A stretch of DNA of 64,000 nucleotides from CAVQEK01 sp963711495 (GCA_963711495.1 CAVQEK010000004.1:1054001-1118000); one strand, 5' to 3'. Counted from the first letter of the stretch, positions 41,661-51,272 are shown. The notes: generated from the sequence alone by a model not told the origin. A program made the numbers and translations.

Positions 41661-44243
41661 ATGGCAACGTTGGATTATATCATTAAAATAAAACGCAAGA
41701 AGAGCAATCTGCTTCATGACCGCTGGATCTGGAAGCTGGCTTATCATGATGCCAGAAAAAATTTTTCGAGGCTGTTCCTTTTTATATCTTCTATTGTAAT
41801 TGGCGTGGCGGCGCTTGTGGCCATCGAATCGTTTAATTTCAATCTACAGGATGACATCGACCATCAGGCCAAGGAATTATTGGGAGCCGATTTGGCAGTA
41901 CATAGTCATAATGAGCCATTTAACCAGCAATTTCTGTCCAAACTGGACTCACTCATACCCGGGGTCAACAGCGCCAGAGATGCACGTTTTGCTTCTATGG
42001 TGTATTTCCCCAAAAACCAGGGAACACGGCTCATCCAGGTAGTCGCCATTAAAGGAGCATATCCATTTTATGGAAACATTGAACTTACACCAGGTTCTGA
42101 TATCGAACCATTCCGGGAGGGAAAAGCGGTGTTGATAGACGAAAATCTGGCCATACAATATGACATTCATCCCGGCGACAGTTTGAAGTTGGGGAAAAGC
42201 ATTTTTTACATTTCCGGGCTGGTACAGAGTTTTCCTGGCAATACGGATATAAGCGCGACCATTGCACCAAGTGTTTATTTGCCCTATTCGAAACTTCAGG
42301 GTACAGGTCTGATCCAGTTTGGCAGCAGGGTTAGCTACAATCGATATTATATGTTGGGGAACCAGGATGAAAAAAAAGTGTTGAAGGCATTGGGTCCGTT
42401 GACGGAGCAATATCGATATTCTTATGAAACGGTGGCCTCGAGGAAAAGGAATATGGGGAATACGTTCGAAAACCTGTATCGTTTTTTCAATCTCCTGAGT
42501 TTCGTGGCGCTGATCCTGGGGTGTATCGGCGTTGCAAGTTCCATTTATATTTATGTGCGGGAAAAACAGGAATCGGCGGCGATCCTGCGATGTCTTGGTG
42601 CATCAGGTTGGCAGGTGTTTTATGTGTTTTTTGTCCAGGTTGCTGTTTTGGGTATTATTGGCAGTGTAATCGGTGTATTACATGGTATCGCCGTGCAATA
42701 TTTATTACCGTATGTGGTGAGTGATTTTTTGCCCATCGACGTGAATATTAAAATTTCGTGGATCGCGGTGTTTGAAGGTTTGGGCGTTGGACTGGTTATT
42801 TCCTTATTATTTTCTATTTTACCCCTAACCAGGGTACGTCTTATTCCACCTTTATTACTGCTCCGGTCGGCTTTTGAGCAGACGAAACGGCGATCGCGCT
42901 TTACCATTCTCATGTTCGTCTTAACGGCTGCATTTCTCTGGTTTTTTGCTTATTACCAGACCAATTCGTTGATCAATGGCTCCATATTTTTTGCTGGCCT
43001 ATTGGTCGTTTTTGGCTTGTTGTATGTGATTGGTTGGTTGTTGATTTATCTGGTAAGGCGATTCTTTCCATCCAATTTTAACTTTGTGTGGCGTCAGAGT
43101 CTTTCCAACTTGTTCAGGCCCAATAACCAAACCATCGTTTTGGTGGTAGTTATTGGCCTTGGTGCCTTTTTGTTGTCAACCATGGCACTAATACAGAATA
43201 GCTTGCTGAACCAGGTTGAATTTGCAGGTTCCGGAGAGCGATCGAATACGGTGCTTTTTGATATTCAACCCACCCAAAGGGCAGGTGTAACAGCCTTGGC
43301 AAAAAGCTATGATCTGCCCATTCAGCAACTGGTGCCCATCGTAACAACCCGCATAAAATCAGTCCGTGGAATAGATGTCAAGACCCTGAAAAATGATACC
43401 ACGCAACACATCAGACACTGGGCGCTGGAACACGAATACCGGGTTACGTATCGTGACAGCCTCATTGCTTCGGAAAAGATCGTACAGGGAAAATTTATGC
43501 ATACACCGGCCACCGGCGATGATAGTGTATTTATTTCTGTGGCGGACAATATGCAGGAAGGTTTAAAATTGAAATTAAAAGATCAGATCGTATTCGACGT
43601 GCAGGGTGTGCCCGTGACAACCTATGTTGGCAGTATACGAAAAGTGGATTGGAGGAGGATACAGACTAATTTTATGGTGGTCTTTCCGGATAGTGTCCTC
43701 GAGTCTGCACCACAGTTTTTTGTGTTGGTCACCCGTATTAAAGACAAAAATAAATCAGCCATGTTCCAGCAGGAATTGGTGCACAAATTCCCCAATGTAT
43801 CGGCCATCGACCTTACCCTCATCCTGGAGACCCTCGATAATATCTTTGATAAAATATCTTTTGTAATCCGATTTATGGCTTTGTTTAGTGTGATCACCGG
43901 TTTGTTGGTACTATCCGGGGCGGTGATCAATAGTAAATATGCCCGGCTGCGGGAGAATGTATTGCTGCGCACCCTGGGAGCTGTCAAAAAACAATTGGTA
44001 GGTATGACGCTAATCGAATACGGATATCTTGGATTATTTGCCGCACTGGCAGGCACATTGCTTTCATTGGGGTCGAGTTGGGCTTTGTCGGCATTCTTTT
44101 TCGATATTTTATTCTTCCCTGATTTTCTATCGCTTATGGTAATTTGGCTCATTATTGCAGGTCTTACTGTGTTGGTGGGATGGTTCAACACCAGGAGTAT
44201 CTTGAATCGGTCACCACTGGAAGTTTTGAGGAAAGAGGTGTAA
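41661..44243 (+). CDS. FtsX-family ABC permease (YbbP-like)
   Basis: 860 residues from the ATG at 41661. An N-terminal helix (RLFLFISSIVIGVAALVAI) and a periplasmic MacB-like domain are followed by an FtsX domain with three helices around 265-395, central helices, a second periplasmic part and a last FtsX domain (PEVLRK-like end RSPLEVLRKEV). This two-module layout is that of YbbP and of LolC/E-like large permeases. It probably works with the ATPase encoded 120 bp upstream in moving lipids or small hydrophobic compounds; substrate unknown. Confidence 0.88.
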   Translation: MATLDYIIKIKRKKSNLLHDRWIWKLAYHDARKNFSRLFLFISSIVIGVAALVAIESFNFNLQDDIDHQAKELLGADLAVHSHNEPFNQQFLSKLDSLIPGVNSARDARFASMVYFPKNQGTRLIQVVAIKGAYPFYGNIELTPGSDIEPFREGKAVLIDENLAIQYDIHPGDSLKLGKSIFYISGLVQSFPGNTDISATIAPSVYLPYSKLQGTGLIQFGSRVSYNRYYMLGNQDEKKVLKALGPLTEQYRYSYETVASRKRNMGNTFENLYRFFNLLSFVALILGCIGVASSIYIYVREKQESAAILRCLGASGWQVFYVFFVQVAVLGIIGSVIGVLHGIAVQYLLPYVVSDFLPIDVNIKISWIAVFEGLGVGLVISLLFSILPLTRVRLIPPLLLLRSAFEQTKRRSRFTILMFVLTAAFLWFFAYYQTNSLINGSIFFAGLLVVFGLLYVIGWLLIYLVRRFFPSNFNFVWRQSLSNLFRPNNQTIVLVVVIGLGAFLLSTMALIQNSLLNQVEFAGSGERSNTVLFDIQPTQRAGVTALAKSYDLPIQQLVPIVTTRIKSVRGIDVKTLKNDTTQHIRHWALEHEYRVTYRDSLIASEKIVQGKFMHTPATGDDSVFISVADNMQEGLKLKLKDQIVFDVQGVPVTTYVGSIRKVDWRRIQTNFMVVFPDSVLESAPQFFVLVTRIKDKNKSAMFQQELVHKFPNVSAIDLTLILETLDNIFDKISFVIRFMALFSVITGLLVLSGAVINSKYARLRENVLLRTLGAVKKQLVGMTLIEYGYLGLFAALAGTLLSLGSSWALSAFFFDILFFPDFLSLMVIWLIIAGLTVLVGWFNTRSILNRSPLEVLRKEV

Positions 44244-44356
44244 GTCAATTAATGAGGTTGATAAATTCGATCGAGGTATTATTAGTAAATAAAGAAATAT
44301 TTGAAAAAATACAATGAATGAATAGTATCGAAAAAGTATAAATGATAAAAAAATAA

Positions 44357-44869
44357 ATGAGGTATATGCTTATCATTTCTGGTTTATTGATTTTAATTTT
44401 TTGCATATACAACTATTGGCCGGCCAGTTCATTGCCTCATAATTTGAAAACCGACAAAATCGTAGTACATAAAAAACATCGCATACTTGAATTATGGTCC
44501 GGAGGTAATAAGATTGTAACCTATCATATTGCTTTGGGTGCTGAACCTTATGGGCATAAAATACGGGAGGGTGACGGAAAGACCCCTGAAGGACAATATT
44601 GTATCGACAGCAAAAATCAGCAAAGTCAATTTTACCTGAATCTGGGTATTTTTTATCCCAATGCCGCTGATCGCAAGAATGCAGAAAATTTAGGTACCGA
44701 TCCTGGTGGAGACATCAAAATTCATGGTTTGCCGAAGGGTTATGGATGGATTGGCCGGATGCACCGCTGAAGAAACTGGACCGCCGGTTGCATGGCAGTG
44801 ACCAATGCGGAAATGAAAGTGCTATTTGACCACGTTGAAATTGGCACCCCCATTGAAATATTGCCTTAA
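44357..44869 (+). pseudogene. L,D-transpeptidase (YafK/YkuD type) with in-frame TGA before the catalytic Cys
   Basis: The frame codes a membrane-anchored YkuD-fold protein: signal/anchor helix (MLIISGLLILIFCIY), DKIVVHKKHRILELW, GDGKTPEGQYCI, and IHGLPKGYGWIGRMHR. A TGA at 44768-44770 stops translation after 137 residues. The same frame then continues NWTAGCMAVTNAEMKVLF with the catalytic Cys motif and ends at TAA 44867-44869, for 170 codons in all. Family members read smoothly through this point (GWIGR..., then WTxGCIAVTNxEM), so one base change explains the stop. Without the Cys the truncated product would be inactive. TGA is an ordinary stop elsewhere in the window. Confidence 0.85.
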
Positions 44870-45624
44870 ATGCCAGCCTGCTTTTCACAGATCACGATAA
44901 ACTCTTTGGAATCCTGGGATAAGGGATTGCCGTTGTAATCACCCACTATTTGATATTGCTCAAAATCACTTCTTTCCACCAAATGTTCCAGTTCATAGCG
45001 AAAGAAAAAGCGCATGGGTACTGACCACTGTTTCCTGGATTTTTGACCATTTTCCTCGAATTCGAAGGTGAAATGGACATGGATGGTTTGAGTGATCATA
45101 TCTGGTTCGGTACCGACGATCCTCCGGATGGTTTTTCCTGGCGCATATTCACCTTCAAAATCCATTTTGTTTTCCAAACCCTTGATCAACTGGTTCAGGT
45201 CAGGAATAAATACATCAAAAATAAAGGTACCGCCCGGATTTAAATGACGGTAAACATTGTTGAGCGCCCGGATTTGGTCCTGTTTTTCCTGCACGTGCAT
45301 CATTACGCGAAATGGCGCAATGATCAGATCAAATTGATAATGTGACGAGAAATCGACGATATTGCCAATTGAAATTCTATGTTTTTCCTCAGGTTTGAGT
45401 TTTTCCTCCAAAATCGACAGCATGGCAGGGCTCACATCAATGCCGTAAATATTTGCGCCAGTGTTTAGGGCTTCCTTAAAAAAACGACCGGTACCCACCC
45501 CAATTTCCAGTACCTTGCCCTTTGCCGCCTTGATTTTTTTCAGGAAAAAATCATTGTCGACACCATCGCGGATCTGATGATAAATAAAATCATAATGTTT
45601 GGCAAAAAAATCAGGATATTCCAT
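44866..45624 (-). CDS. Class I SAM-dependent methyltransferase
   Basis: 252 residues. Motif I is VLEIGVGTGRFFKEAL at about 40-55, motif II includes IYGIDVSPAML, and motif III region NPGGTFIFDVF follows. The N-terminal MEYPDFFAKHYDFIY is typical of small-molecule methyltransferases of the Methyltransf_25 type. The C-terminal half is a beta domain with WSVPMRFFFRYELEHL. Substrate unknown. Its 3' end overlaps the convergent transpeptidase frame by 4 bp. Confidence 0.85.
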   Translation of the reverse strand: MEYPDFFAKHYDFIYHQIRDGVDNDFFLKKIKAAKGKVLEIGVGTGRFFKEALNTGANIYGIDVSPAMLSILEEKLKPEEKHRISIGNIVDFSSHYQFDLIIAPFRVMMHVQEKQDQIRALNNVYRHLNPGGTFIFDVFIPDLNQLIKGLENKMDFEGEYAPGKTIRRIVGTEPDMITQTIHVHFTFEFEENGQKSRKQWSVPMRFFFRYELEHLVERSDFEQYQIVGDYNGNPLSQDSKEFIVICEKQAGI

Positions 45625-45670
45625 GTTTGACCGGGTTGGATTATAAATTTAAAAGATAAAATCTGGTCAA

Positions 45671-45991
45671 TTAATAAAATTTCACATCGACTACCATATC
45701 ACTGGCGAAATTCTGATGGATGATGTCCAACACTTTTAATTTGGCTAAAGTCAATTCATGACGCAACGGGGCCGAATTGAGCTGGACGTATAGTACTTTA
45801 TTCTTAATATAGATTTTTAATGTTCGTTTGGCGATGGGTTTGCCCATGAGGCTTTCCCAGGATGCGATCAGGCGATTTTCATCGTATTTTCCCCGTAGCT
45901 TATACGCATTCAACATTTCTTCAATGGCATTTTTTACCGAAGAGGTTTCGGCATGACGTTTTGTGAAGGGATTTTCCTTTTTCATAATCAC
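45671..45991 (-). CDS. DUF721 family protein (DciA-like)
   Basis: 106 residues. The DUF721 pattern is seen in ENRLIASWESLMGKPIAKRT and LYVQLNSAPLRHELTLAK. In other bacteria the related DciA helps load the replicative helicase, and DUF721 genes often sit by recF or dnaA, as here. The gene begins 4 bp after recF ends, in the same operon. Its role in this lineage is inferred. Confidence 0.85.
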   Translation of the reverse strand: MIMKKENPFTKRHAETSSVKNAIEEMLNAYKLRGKYDENRLIASWESLMGKPIAKRTLKIYIKNKVLYVQLNSAPLRHELTLAKLKVLDIIHQNFASDMVVDVKFY

Positions 45992-45995
45992 GAAA

Positions 45996-47105
45996 TTACA
46001 AGGTTGTTTCTTTTAAAGTGCCATCTTGTACCAGTAAAATTTTCTTTTCTTCTTTGATGCGATCCAGAAAAAATTTGGTCCGTTCCGGACGAGCATCGGT
46101 AATGAACACCTGGCCAAATTCATGATTTTCGATCATTGATACCAATTGCATGATACGATGATCATCGAGTTTATCAAAAATATCATCGAGCAATAATAGA
46201 GGTTTATGGCCTTTTTCATTTTTCAACACTTCAAATTGGGCCAGTTTTAAGGCGATCAAAAAAGATTTCTGCTGACCCTGGGAACCAAATTTTTTCAGTG
46301 GATACCCGTCGATCACAAATTGGAAATCATCGCGATGGACACCATGATTGGTGCGCATCAAAATTCGATCTTTTTCCAGTTGTTGTTTAAATTTATCACG
46401 GTAATCCGGATTTTGAAAATCAGCTTCATAGTTGAGATCAACATGTTCTATGCCTCCGACGATCGCGTCAAAGTGTTTTAATAACAAAGACTCAAAATGT
46501 TGGCAGAATCCAGCCCGCCTGTCAGAGATTTGCTTGCCATTGTTCAGGATGATCCGATCATAAGTATCCAGCATATCACCATCGAAATAATTTCGTTCGG
46601 CAAATTGTTTCAACAGTTTGTTCCTTTGTTTGAGCGCCAGATGATAATTGATGAGGTGATCGAGATAAGCTCTATCAATTTGGGCCAGGAGACTGTCGAA
46701 AAATTTACGTCGTGTTTCACTTCCTTCGGAAACCAGCGCGGTGTCGTTGGGCGTGATGAGTACGATGGGGAAATTGCCAATATGATCACTCGCTTTATCA
46801 ACAGTTGATTTATTGACAGTCAATTTCTTGCGTTGGCCGGATACCAAAGAATTTTGGATGGTAATCTTTTTATTATCTTTTAAAAAATTTCCGCTAATGC
46901 TGAAAAATTGCTCTCCATGACGGATGTTTTGAATATCCACTGGATTGAAGGCGCTTTTAGTAAAAGAAAGATAATGGATGGCATCGAGGAGGTTAGTTTT
47001 ACCGCTGCCATTATCACCGACCAGGCAATTGATGCTGCCCGAAAAATCCTGATCAATGTCGGCATAGTTCTTAAAATTAAGTAATCTGATATTTTCAAGA
47101 TGCAT
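45996..47105 (-). CDS. recF: DNA replication and repair protein RecF
   Basis: SMC-like ATPase that helps RecOR load RecA at gaps. Walker A is GDNGSGKTN near residue 34; QGQQKSFLIALKLAQF is the signature motif; LLLLDDIFDKLDD is Walker B with the D-loop. I place the start at the ATG 47105 (369 residues), where MHLENIRLLNFKNY matches the family; an upstream extension to 47282 would run into the divergent pdhA leader and is not conserved. It is co-transcribed with the DUF721 gene. Confidence 0.95.
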   Translation of the reverse strand: MHLENIRLLNFKNYADIDQDFSGSINCLVGDNGSGKTNLLDAIHYLSFTKSAFNPVDIQNIRHGEQFFSISGNFLKDNKKITIQNSLVSGQRKKLTVNKSTVDKASDHIGNFPIVLITPNDTALVSEGSETRRKFFDSLLAQIDRAYLDHLINYHLALKQRNKLLKQFAERNYFDGDMLDTYDRIILNNGKQISDRRAGFCQHFESLLLKHFDAIVGGIEHVDLNYEADFQNPDYRDKFKQQLEKDRILMRTNHGVHRDDFQFVIDGYPLKKFGSQGQQKSFLIALKLAQFEVLKNEKGHKPLLLLDDIFDKLDDHRIMQLVSMIENHEFGQVFITDARPERTKFFLDRIKEEKKILLVQDGTLKETTL

Positions 47106-47223
47106 TAATTTTCTAGTTGATCGATTTTTAACTAATTTCGCAGGGCATTTTAAAACCCTGCCTCGAAAGCCGGGTTTGTTTTTAAGAGTACGATGCAAAA
47201 TTATAATAAATAACCAATCTCTT

Positions 47224-48255
47224 ATGGCAACAGTTAAGGAAAAGAAAACTACGGGTAAGACCGAAAAAGCACCTTTCTCCAAAGAAACATATACTTATTG
47301 GTACGAAACGATGCTTCTGATGCGACGTTTTGAGGAAAAAGCAGGGCAACTTTACGGGCAGCAGAAGATTCGTGGTTTTTGCCATTTATATATTGGACAG
47401 GAAGCATGCGCTGCCGGCGCTGTTACTGCGTTGGAAGAGGGGGACAAATACATTACCGCATATCGTGATCACGGTCATCCTATCGCTCTTGGTACCGAAC
47501 CCAAAAAAATAATGGCTGAATTATATGGCAAGGCTACCGGTATTTCCAAAGGGAAAGGAGGATCCATGCATATATTTGACAAAGAGCATCACTTTTTTGG
47601 TGGACATGGTATTGTCGGGGGTCAAATTCCATTGGGGGCCGGTATCGCTTTTGCAGAAAAATACAATAAGACCAACAAACTTTGCATTACTTATATGGGT
47701 GATGGCGCCGTTCGACAGGGGGCTTTTCACGAAGCACTCAACCTGGCCATGACTTATAAATTGCCGGTAATATATGCAATTGAAAATAACGGATATGCCA
47801 TGGGTACCTCGGTAGCGCGAACCTCCAATGTGCATAACCTGTCACAATTGGCAGATGCGTATGAGATGCCTTCGGAATCGGTAGACGCCATGAAAGTGGA
47901 AGAAGTCCACAACGCCGTTTCTAAAGCCGCCCAGCGCGCCCGAAAAGGGGAAGGCCCAACCTTATTAGAATTCAGGACATACCGATATAAAGGTCATTCT
48001 ATGTCTGATCCCGCCAAATATCGAACTAAAGAAGAGGTAGAGGCATATAAAAGGAGAGATCCGATAGAACAAGTAAAACTCTCTATGCAGAAATACAAAA
48101 TGGCCGATGATACTTATTTCAAGAACATTGATAAAAAGGTGAAAGAAGTGGTGGAAGAGAGTGTGAAATTTGCGGAAGATTCACCATTTCCTGAGCCCGG
48201 GGAAGCGTTTAAGGATGTTTACGTTCAGCAAGATTATCCCTTCATTAAGGAATAA
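47224..48255 (+). CDS. pdhA: Pyruvate dehydrogenase E1 component, alpha subunit
   Basis: Thiamine-dependent decarboxylase subunit of the pyruvate dehydrogenase complex. 343 residues from the ATG at 47224; a further in-frame extension upstream is not conserved. TPP motif GDGAVRQGAFHEALNLA ... IENNGYAMGT (GDG to NN) is complete, and the phosphorylation-loop-like region YRYKGHSMSDPAKYR is conserved. Start of the family at YWYETMLLMRRFEEKAG. The E1 beta gene is not next to it, so it must lie elsewhere. It is divergent from recF. Confidence 0.95.
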   Translation: MATVKEKKTTGKTEKAPFSKETYTYWYETMLLMRRFEEKAGQLYGQQKIRGFCHLYIGQEACAAGAVTALEEGDKYITAYRDHGHPIALGTEPKKIMAELYGKATGISKGKGGSMHIFDKEHHFFGGHGIVGGQIPLGAGIAFAEKYNKTNKLCITYMGDGAVRQGAFHEALNLAMTYKLPVIYAIENNGYAMGTSVARTSNVHNLSQLADAYEMPSESVDAMKVEEVHNAVSKAAQRARKGEGPTLLEFRTYRYKGHSMSDPAKYRTKEEVEAYKRRDPIEQVKLSMQKYKMADDTYFKNIDKKVKEVVEESVKFAEDSPFPEPGEAFKDVYVQQDYPFIKE

Positions 48256-48288
48256 CGAGTGAAATATTTTTTTAAATACAAAATATAC

Positions 48289-48296
48289 TATTTTTG
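48289..48296 (+). promoter_or_regulatory. -7 box upstream of the TPR membrane protein gene
   Basis: TATTTTTG fits TAnnTTTG; the ATG follows 17 bp later. The -33 region is only T-rich. Confidence 0.5.
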
Positions 48297-48312
48297 CATC
48301 CTGAATTTTTGA

Positions 48313-49026
48313 ATGATGGCGAAAGTTAAGAAAAAAGGGAAACAGACCCAGGGTAGCGAGTTGCTTGAAAGTCCGGAGGCCATTGCCAGCCGGCTTTCGA
48401 AAACTGAAGAATTTATTGAGAAAAACAAGAAATTGGTATTCATTCTTGGCGGGGCCATTGCAGTCGTTATAGCCGTATTTTTTCTTTATCGTTACTATGT
48501 AACTACAGAAAATACCAAGGCGCAGAATGAGATGTTTCAGGCAGTATATTATTTTGAAGCCGATAGTCTTGAACTGGCGCTCAATGGCGATGGAAACAAC
48601 CTGGGTTTATTGCAGATCATTGATGACTATCCCCTCACGGATGCTGCCAACCTGGCGCATTACTATGTCGGTGTCTGTTATCTGAAAAAAGGGGAATATA
48701 TTTCTGCTGAAGAGCATTTGAAGAAATTTGAAGCCAACGATCTTTTGGTTCAGGCGCGTGCGTATTCTTTGATCGGTGACTCGCAAATGGAGTCAGAGAA
48801 TTACAAAGAAGCAGTTAGTTATTATGAAAAAGCGGCTAATTATAAGCCCAATGAATATACCACGCCGATGTATTTGGAAAAAGCAGCTATAGCCTATGAA
48901 ATGCTAAAGGATTATAAATCTGCCTACAACTGTTACGATATCATCGTTGAGAAATATGTAAATTCTGGCGAATATCAGAATGCCAGAAAACAAAGGGCGA
49001 GAATGGCAGGATTGATGTCCAGTTAA
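48313..49026 (+). CDS. Tetratricopeptide-repeat membrane protein (YfgM-like)
   Basis: 237 residues: a lysine-rich cytoplasmic tail, one membrane helix (LVFILGGAIAVVIAVFFLYRYY) at about 40-61, then TPR units (NLAHYYVGVCYLKKGEYISAEEHLKKF, ARAYSLIGDSQMESENYKEAVSYYEKAA, and a third). The form resembles YfgM/Tol-Pal-type periplasmic TPR proteins that assist protein traffic. ATG-ATG leaves the start at 48313 or 48316. It lies before ribH and ends in a strong terminator. Confidence 0.85.
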   Translation: MMAKVKKKGKQTQGSELLESPEAIASRLSKTEEFIEKNKKLVFILGGAIAVVIAVFFLYRYYVTTENTKAQNEMFQAVYYFEADSLELALNGDGNNLGLLQIIDDYPLTDAANLAHYYVGVCYLKKGEYISAEEHLKKFEANDLLVQARAYSLIGDSQMESENYKEAVSYYEKAANYKPNEYTTPMYLEKAAIAYEMLKDYKSAYNCYDIIVEKYVNSGEYQNARKQRARMAGLMSS

Positions 49027-49051
49027 CACCTGGAAATAAAAGCTTTGAGAG

Positions 49052-49082
49052 GGGATAAAGTCAAAAGCTTTATCCCTTTTTT
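49052..49082 (+). terminator. Intrinsic terminator after the TPR gene
   Basis: GGGATAAAG (49052-49060) pairs perfectly with CTTTATCCC (49068-49076) around a 7-nt loop and is followed by TTTTTT. It ends 18 bp before ribH. Confidence 0.8.
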
Positions 49083-49100
49083 GATAAATTACTTATAACT

Positions 49101-49577
49101 ATGGCTTCATCCCAGAAAAATCTCAGCACCTACAGCGGCAAGAATATTATTGACATCAGCCAAAAGAAATTTGCGATTTTGGTTTCGGAGTGGAATAGTG
49201 ATGTCACGGAGGCCTTATATGCTGGTGCAGTCGGCACATTGCTTGAACAGGGTGCAATCAGAGAAAATATAATTCGCAAGGACGTTCCTGGTAGTTTTGA
49301 ATTGCCGTTGGCTGCCCAGTGGATGGCCCAGCAGGAAGACATTGATGCTGTGTTGTGCCTTGGTTGTGTAATCCAGGGTGAAACCCGGCATTTTGAATTT
49401 ATTTGCCAGGCTGTATCCCAGGGAATCACCAATGTTGGTCTTAAATACAACAAACCGGTGATCTTTGGACTTTTAACCACGGATAATTATAAACAGGCTA
49501 TGGATCGTGCCGGAGGCAGGCATGGAAATAAGGGCGATGAGGCTGCCATCACTGCCGTGAAAATGCTGGGTTTTTAA
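49101..49577 (+). CDS. ribH: 6,7-dimethyl-8-ribityllumazine synthase
   Basis: Penultimate step of riboflavin synthesis; forms an icosahedral or pentameric shell in the cytoplasm. 158 residues with VSEWNSDVTEAL, the phosphate-site GSFELPLAA, GCVIQGETRHFEFI with the catalytic His, and the C-terminal AGGRHGNKGDEAA. It follows directly after a terminator, so it needs its own promoter, which I do not see clearly. Confidence 0.96.
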   Translation: MASSQKNLSTYSGKNIIDISQKKFAILVSEWNSDVTEALYAGAVGTLLEQGAIRENIIRKDVPGSFELPLAAQWMAQQEDIDAVLCLGCVIQGETRHFEFICQAVSQGITNVGLKYNKPVIFGLLTTDNYKQAMDRAGGRHGNKGDEAAITAVKMLGF

Positions 49578-49622
49578 ACAATTTTGTATTTTTTCATTTA
49601 ACTTGTAAAGACATTTTTGTAG

Positions 49623-50945
49623 ATGAAAGTTTTAAAATTTGGCGGCACATCTGTAGGAAAACCTGAACGCATGCGCCAGGTGGCCACGTTGATCACCCGA
49701 GAGCAAGCTTCCAAAATAGTGGTGTTATCAGCACTTTCAGGAACCACCAATGCACTGGTAAAAATTGGAGAACTCATCACAGCCAAAGATACCCAGGGAG
49801 CATCTCTGGAAATTGAAAGTTTGTATGCTCACTATCTACAGTATTACAAAGAACTGCTTTCCGATGAAAAAATTCTCAAAGCAGCCAGGGAGGTCATTGA
49901 TCAGCATTTTGATCTGATACGTTCTTTGCTTAAAATCAGTTTCAACGATCGATATACCAAAGAATTGCTCGCCCAAGGCGAATTGATGTCTACCAAATTG
50001 TTTTGTAAATATCTCGACGAGATCGGGGTGGAAAATCTTCTATTGCCTGCCCTCGAATTTATGGCCATCAATGAGTTTGACGAGCCTGATATGAATCACA
50101 TCATTTCGCGATTGAAAGGCATGTTGCAACATTATCCCGATCAAAAATTGTTTATTACCCAGGGTTACATCTGTCTCAATGCCAATCAACAAATCGACAA
50201 TTTAAAAAGGGGCGGCAGCGATTACACCGCTTCATTGATCGGTGCGGCTATCAATGCTGAAATCGTTGAGATCTGGACCGACATAGATGGTATGCATAAC
50301 AACGATCCCCGGGTGGTGAATAAAACCTACCCAATCGCAGAATTGTCTTTCAATGAAGCCTCGGAGCTGGCTTATTTCGGCGCAAAAATTTTGCACCCTT
50401 CTTCCATTCTGCCAACGAGTAAATATAATATTCCTGTACAGTTAAAAAATACCATGGATCCTGAAGCTTTTGGTACCCTCATCAGCGCTGAAGAACAAAA
50501 CAGCGATGTTAAGGCCGTAGCTGCCAAAGATGGTATTATCGCCATCAAGATCAAATCGACGAGAATGCTGCTGGCCTATGGTTTTCTGAGAAAAATATTT
50601 GAAGTATTTGAAAAATACCGTACACCGATCGATATGATCACTACCTCGGAGGTGGCCGTATCACTTACAATTGATAGCGAATCCCAGTTGATGGAAATTG
50701 TGAAAGAACTGGAACAATTTGGTGAAGTGACCGTGGAGAAAGGGCAAACCATCATCTGTATTGTCGGAAATATGATCGCTGAAAAACGCGGTATTGTTAA
50801 AAAGATATTTAATTCCCTCGACAAGATTCCTGTCCGAATGATTTCTTATGGGGGCAGCAAATATAATGTCTCGGTGCTGATTGATTCTTCCTATAAAAAA
50901 GAAGCATTGATCGCCTTGAATGAGGGATTGTTTGATTTGAGATAA
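49623..50945 (+). CDS. lysC: Aspartate kinase (monofunctional)
   Basis: First step of the lysine, threonine and methionine pathway. 440 residues: KFGGTSVGKPERM start, GRGGSDYTA-type motif seen as RGGSDYTASLIGAA, EIWTDIDGMHNNDP, then two ACT regulatory domains (DMITTSEVAVSLTID, IVGNMIAEKRGIVKKIF). No homoserine dehydrogenase domain is fused. The ACT domains predict feedback control by an end-product amino acid. Confidence 0.95.
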   Translation: MKVLKFGGTSVGKPERMRQVATLITREQASKIVVLSALSGTTNALVKIGELITAKDTQGASLEIESLYAHYLQYYKELLSDEKILKAAREVIDQHFDLIRSLLKISFNDRYTKELLAQGELMSTKLFCKYLDEIGVENLLLPALEFMAINEFDEPDMNHIISRLKGMLQHYPDQKLFITQGYICLNANQQIDNLKRGGSDYTASLIGAAINAEIVEIWTDIDGMHNNDPRVVNKTYPIAELSFNEASELAYFGAKILHPSSILPTSKYNIPVQLKNTMDPEAFGTLISAEEQNSDVKAVAAKDGIIAIKIKSTRMLLAYGFLRKIFEVFEKYRTPIDMITTSEVAVSLTIDSESQLMEIVKELEQFGEVTVEKGQTIICIVGNMIAEKRGIVKKIFNSLDKIPVRMISYGGSKYNVSVLIDSSYKKEALIALNEGLFDLR

Positions 50946-51272
50946 TGTTCATTTTGTTATTTGAATGATGCCACTTTTTATTGTCTTCACTTCGTTGTGG
51001 GCGTACTCACTAAAGTTTTTTTCATGCTACCAGTGATCAACAACTCAGGTTTATTGACCTGAAGATAAAGTTGTTTTAATGAAGACACTTTTAATCTCCG
51101 GGGCTAAATGCGATCTTATCTCCTAAATATTATAGTTTTACCAGGGATTTATCCTTTCGATTAATTTCACAATTAAATTACAGCAATGTATATTTATTAT
51201 TCAGAAGTGTTTGCGGGTAAAAAATCATTGCGATGCAAATGCTCTCTCGTGGGACAATAAACTTTTAATGCC
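50946..51272. other. Gene-free region after lysC
   Basis: 327 bp without a credible gene on either strand. It holds one nested hairpin (51039-51077, listed separately); otherwise the sequence is AT-rich, with no repeat and no clear promoter box. Confidence 0.5.
51039..51077 (+). terminator. Nested hairpin, possible lysC terminator
   Basis: AACAACT (51039-51045) pairs with AGTTGTT (51069-51075), and CAGGT (51046-51050) pairs with ACCTG (51057-51061) with a 7-nt bulge on one side; TTTT follows. It is 94 bp beyond the lysC stop. Confidence 0.4.

Noticed and set aside
43622..44248. 208-codon frame antisense to the FtsX-type permease gene
   Set aside because: The permease is conserved in its frame over the whole stretch; the antisense frame shows low-complexity serine- and threonine-rich text typical of shadow frames.
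44768..44770. Recoding of TGA as an amino acid in the L,D-transpeptidase frame
   Set aside because: TGA ends other clear genes here (for example nnr, carbonic anhydrase), no selenocysteine-type stem-loop is evident, and the family does not need a special residue at this place.
50946..51272. A small RNA or riboswitch (for example lysine-responsive) near lysC
   Set aside because: The gap is downstream of lysC, no known aptamer core can be drawn, and the leader of lysC itself is only 45 bp.
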